From Sphingobium sp. (lineage in GTDB: Bacteria > Pseudomonadota > Alphaproteobacteria > Sphingomonadales > Sphingomonadaceae), in NCBI GenBank assembly GCA_030148625.1, contig JASBTC010000292.1, forward strand, positions 1-7,694: a stretch of 7,694 nt of DNA. Reading direction: 5' to 3'. Position numbers and translations under genes: made by a program. The stretch's first letter is position 1. The number at the start of each line of letters is the position of its first letter. Positions 7,071-7,694 of the stretch are shown here, one piece after another. The notes beneath the pieces were generated by a model, which saw only the letters and a program-made list of their open reading frames with translations, was not told the DNA's origin and searched no databases.

Positions 7071-7100
7071 GCATAGCCTATGCCGGTCACGACATATAAT
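7071..7100 (+). promoter_or_regulatory. Palindrome plus TATAAT, possible activator-dependent promoter
   Basis: GCATAG-C-CTATGC (7071-7083) is a perfect 13-base palindrome ending 11 bases before a consensus TATAAT (7095-7100) on the plus strand. The palindrome occupies the place where a -35 box would be, and no TTGACA-like sequence is present. That arrangement would suit a promoter needing an activator, reading towards the receptor gene with a leader of about 200 bases. The -10 match alone is weak evidence. Confidence 0.3.
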
Positions 7101-7170
7101 CCAACCCGAACGCCGCACGAATGCCCCGGCTCGACGCAAGCACATGGCGCACACAATCCCACCGATCACC

Positions 7171-7188
7171 CGGAATGGCGAGATTCCG
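7171..7188. repeat. Short inverted repeat CGGAAT/ATTCCG
   Basis: CGGAAT (7171-7176) and ATTCCG (7183-7188) are perfect 6-base arms around the loop GGCGAG. It could be a small hairpin in the receptor leader or an operator half-site pair; nothing decides between these. Confidence 0.25.
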
Positions 7189-7212
7189 TAATCATGGGCC
7201 GGCTGGATTCGG

Positions 7213-7237
7213 TATAGCTGTGAGCTATGGAGCTATG
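7213..7237. promoter_or_regulatory. TATAG-N7-CTAT inverted repeat with tandem GAGCTATG repeat
   Basis: TATAG (7213-7217) and CTAT (7225-7228) are 7 bases apart; with the inner bases, ATAGCT-GTG-AGCTAT (7214-7228) is a perfect palindrome. Its right arm is part of an exact tandem repeat, GAGCTATG at 7222-7229 and 7230-7237. It lies 75-100 bases upstream of the receptor start, a usual place for a regulator site. Confidence 0.35.
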
Positions 7238-7264
7238 AACCCTTTGTGCTGGATTTGTGACGGC

Positions 7265-7285
7265 CAACGCATTGATGTTGCGTTG
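7265..7285 (+). promoter_or_regulatory. Hairpin CAACGCA/TGCGTTG just before the receptor ribosome-binding site
   Basis: CAACGCA (7265-7271) and TGCGTTG (7279-7285) are perfect 7-base arms with a 7-base loop (TTGATGT). The structure ends 13 bases before the AGGGGGA ribosome-binding site (7299-7305). If transcribed, it would form a stem in the 5' leader of the receptor mRNA; it could equally be a DNA-level operator. Confidence 0.35.
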
Positions 7286-7311
7286 CGACAATAAAATCAG
7301 GGGGACTCGAT

Positions 7312-7694
7312 ATGACCGCGCTTGCTTCACAACCTTTTCCGGGGAGCGCGGCACGTCGCGCAAAGCGCCTTCTTCTCGCCGGCGGCAGCGCGATGCTGTG
7401 CCTGGCGCATCCGGCCCTGGCCCAGACCGCACCACAGACGCCGCAGGCCGCCGAGGCCGAACCGGAAGCCGACATCGTCGTGACCGGCTCGCTCGTCCAG
7501 CGCAACGGCTTCGACACCCCGACCCCGGTGACGGTGATCGGCGCCGAAACGCTCAGCCGCGTGGCGGCACCCAATATCGCCGACGTCATCAACCAGATGC
7601 CTTCCGTGCGCCCCTCGCTGACCCCGACCAGCACGGTCAATCTCGGCAGCCTCGCCGCCGGCAACTATATCGACCTGCGCGGCCTGGGTTATCA
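7312..7694 (+). CDS. TonB-dependent outer-membrane receptor, N-terminal part
   Basis: The gene runs off the window; 127 codons are visible. ATG at 7312 follows AGGGGGA (7299-7305) with a 6-base gap. Residues 1-37 are a signal peptide with a long polar, basic front (R15, R16, K18, R19), hydrophobic core 20-36 and cleavage after 'ALA' (35-37). A Gln/Pro/Glu-rich linker leads to 'EADIVVTGS' (52-60), the TonB-box-like motif of sphingomonad and Caulobacter receptors. The plug domain follows: 'TPTPVTVIGAETL' (69-81), 'IADVINQMPSVRP' (89-101) and 'YIDLRGLG' (119-126). Receptors of this class import scarce or large solutes across the outer membrane using TonB-ExbBD energy. The substrate is not readable here. 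Divergence from the M20 peptidase hints at a peptide or amino-acid conjugate (inference). Confidence 0.94.
   Translation, partial: MTALASQPFPGSAARRAKRLLLAGGSAMLCLAHPALAQTAPQTPQAAEAEPEADIVVTGSLVQRNGFDTPTPVTVIGAETLSRVAAPNIADVINQMPSVRPSLTPTSTVNLGSLAAGNYIDLRGLGY

Larger units (their letters stand above)
6798..7311. other. Divergent intergenic control region between peptidase and receptor genes
   Basis: About 500 bases with no convincing gene on either strand. It should contain the promoters for the minus-strand peptidase operon and the plus-strand receptor gene. It is rich in short perfect inverted repeats: 6890-6904, 6905-6940, 6942-6958, 7071-7083, 7171-7188, 7213-7228 and 7265-7285. A perfect TATAAT lies at 7095-7100 on the plus strand. 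I found no good sigma-70 promoter with both boxes, and no tRNA or recognisable small RNA. Confidence 0.7.

Noticed and set aside
6794..7162. 122-codon minus-strand frame across the divergent control region
   Set aside because: The long version lacks protein-like composition and runs through promoter palindromes. Only its last nine codons, with a ribosome-binding site and ATGA overlap, are kept as a possible leader.
7243..7259. TTTGTG repeated 11 bases apart as a CRP-like or helical-phased site
   Set aside because: The direct repeat is real but short, and it lacks the inverted TGTGA-N6-TCACA arrangement of a CRP site.

Overview
The window is GC-rich DNA that looks like an alphaproteobacterium, most likely a sphingomonad. 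This is inferred from the very high G+C in the conserved genes, from a TonB-dependent receptor with an 'EADIVVTG' box and an 'IDLRGLG' plug motif, and from a signal-peptide M20 peptidase of a type common in that group. No rRNA, tRNA, CRISPR array, transposase or phage gene is visible.

Layout from left to right. Bases 1-208 hold the C-terminal end of a cation diffusion facilitator (CDF) metal-efflux transporter on the plus strand, followed by two small hairpins that may terminate it. Bases 312-1703 encode an unrecognised 463-residue membrane protein, with four predicted membrane segments and a large central domain, in DNA of visibly lower G+C. Next, five genes all read on the minus strand, from right to left: a secreted M20 metallopeptidase (5259-6797), an XRE-cupin transcription regulator (4617-5180), a small helical protein resembling the Imm5-like 'putative immunity protein' family (4084-4614), 2-amino-3-ketobutyrate CoA ligase Kbl (2791-4005) and threonine 3-dehydrogenase Tdh (1724-2794). 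The spacing is tight: 2 bases between the regulator and the Imm5-like gene, and an ATGA overlap between kbl and tdh. Bases 6798-7311 are a gene-free divergent control region with an unusual density of short palindromes. From 7312 to the window edge runs the N-terminus of a TonB-dependent outer-membrane receptor on the plus strand.

The functional reading is partly established and partly inferred. Tdh and Kbl are the two-step threonine-to-glycine plus acetyl-CoA route (established). A divergent TonB receptor and an exported M20 peptidase suggest uptake and hydrolysis of a peptide or amino-acid conjugate, feeding threonine or glycine into that route, with the XRE-cupin protein as local regulator (inference).

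The most notable observations are these. Tdh has lost all four structural-zinc cysteines while keeping its catalytic-zinc residues. An immunity-family-like gene sits inside a metabolic operon with no toxin in view. A nine-codon upstream reading frame with the only good ribosome-binding site overlaps the peptidase start. The divergent control region has paired palindromes that could be operators. I do not see a complete new defence or mobile system.
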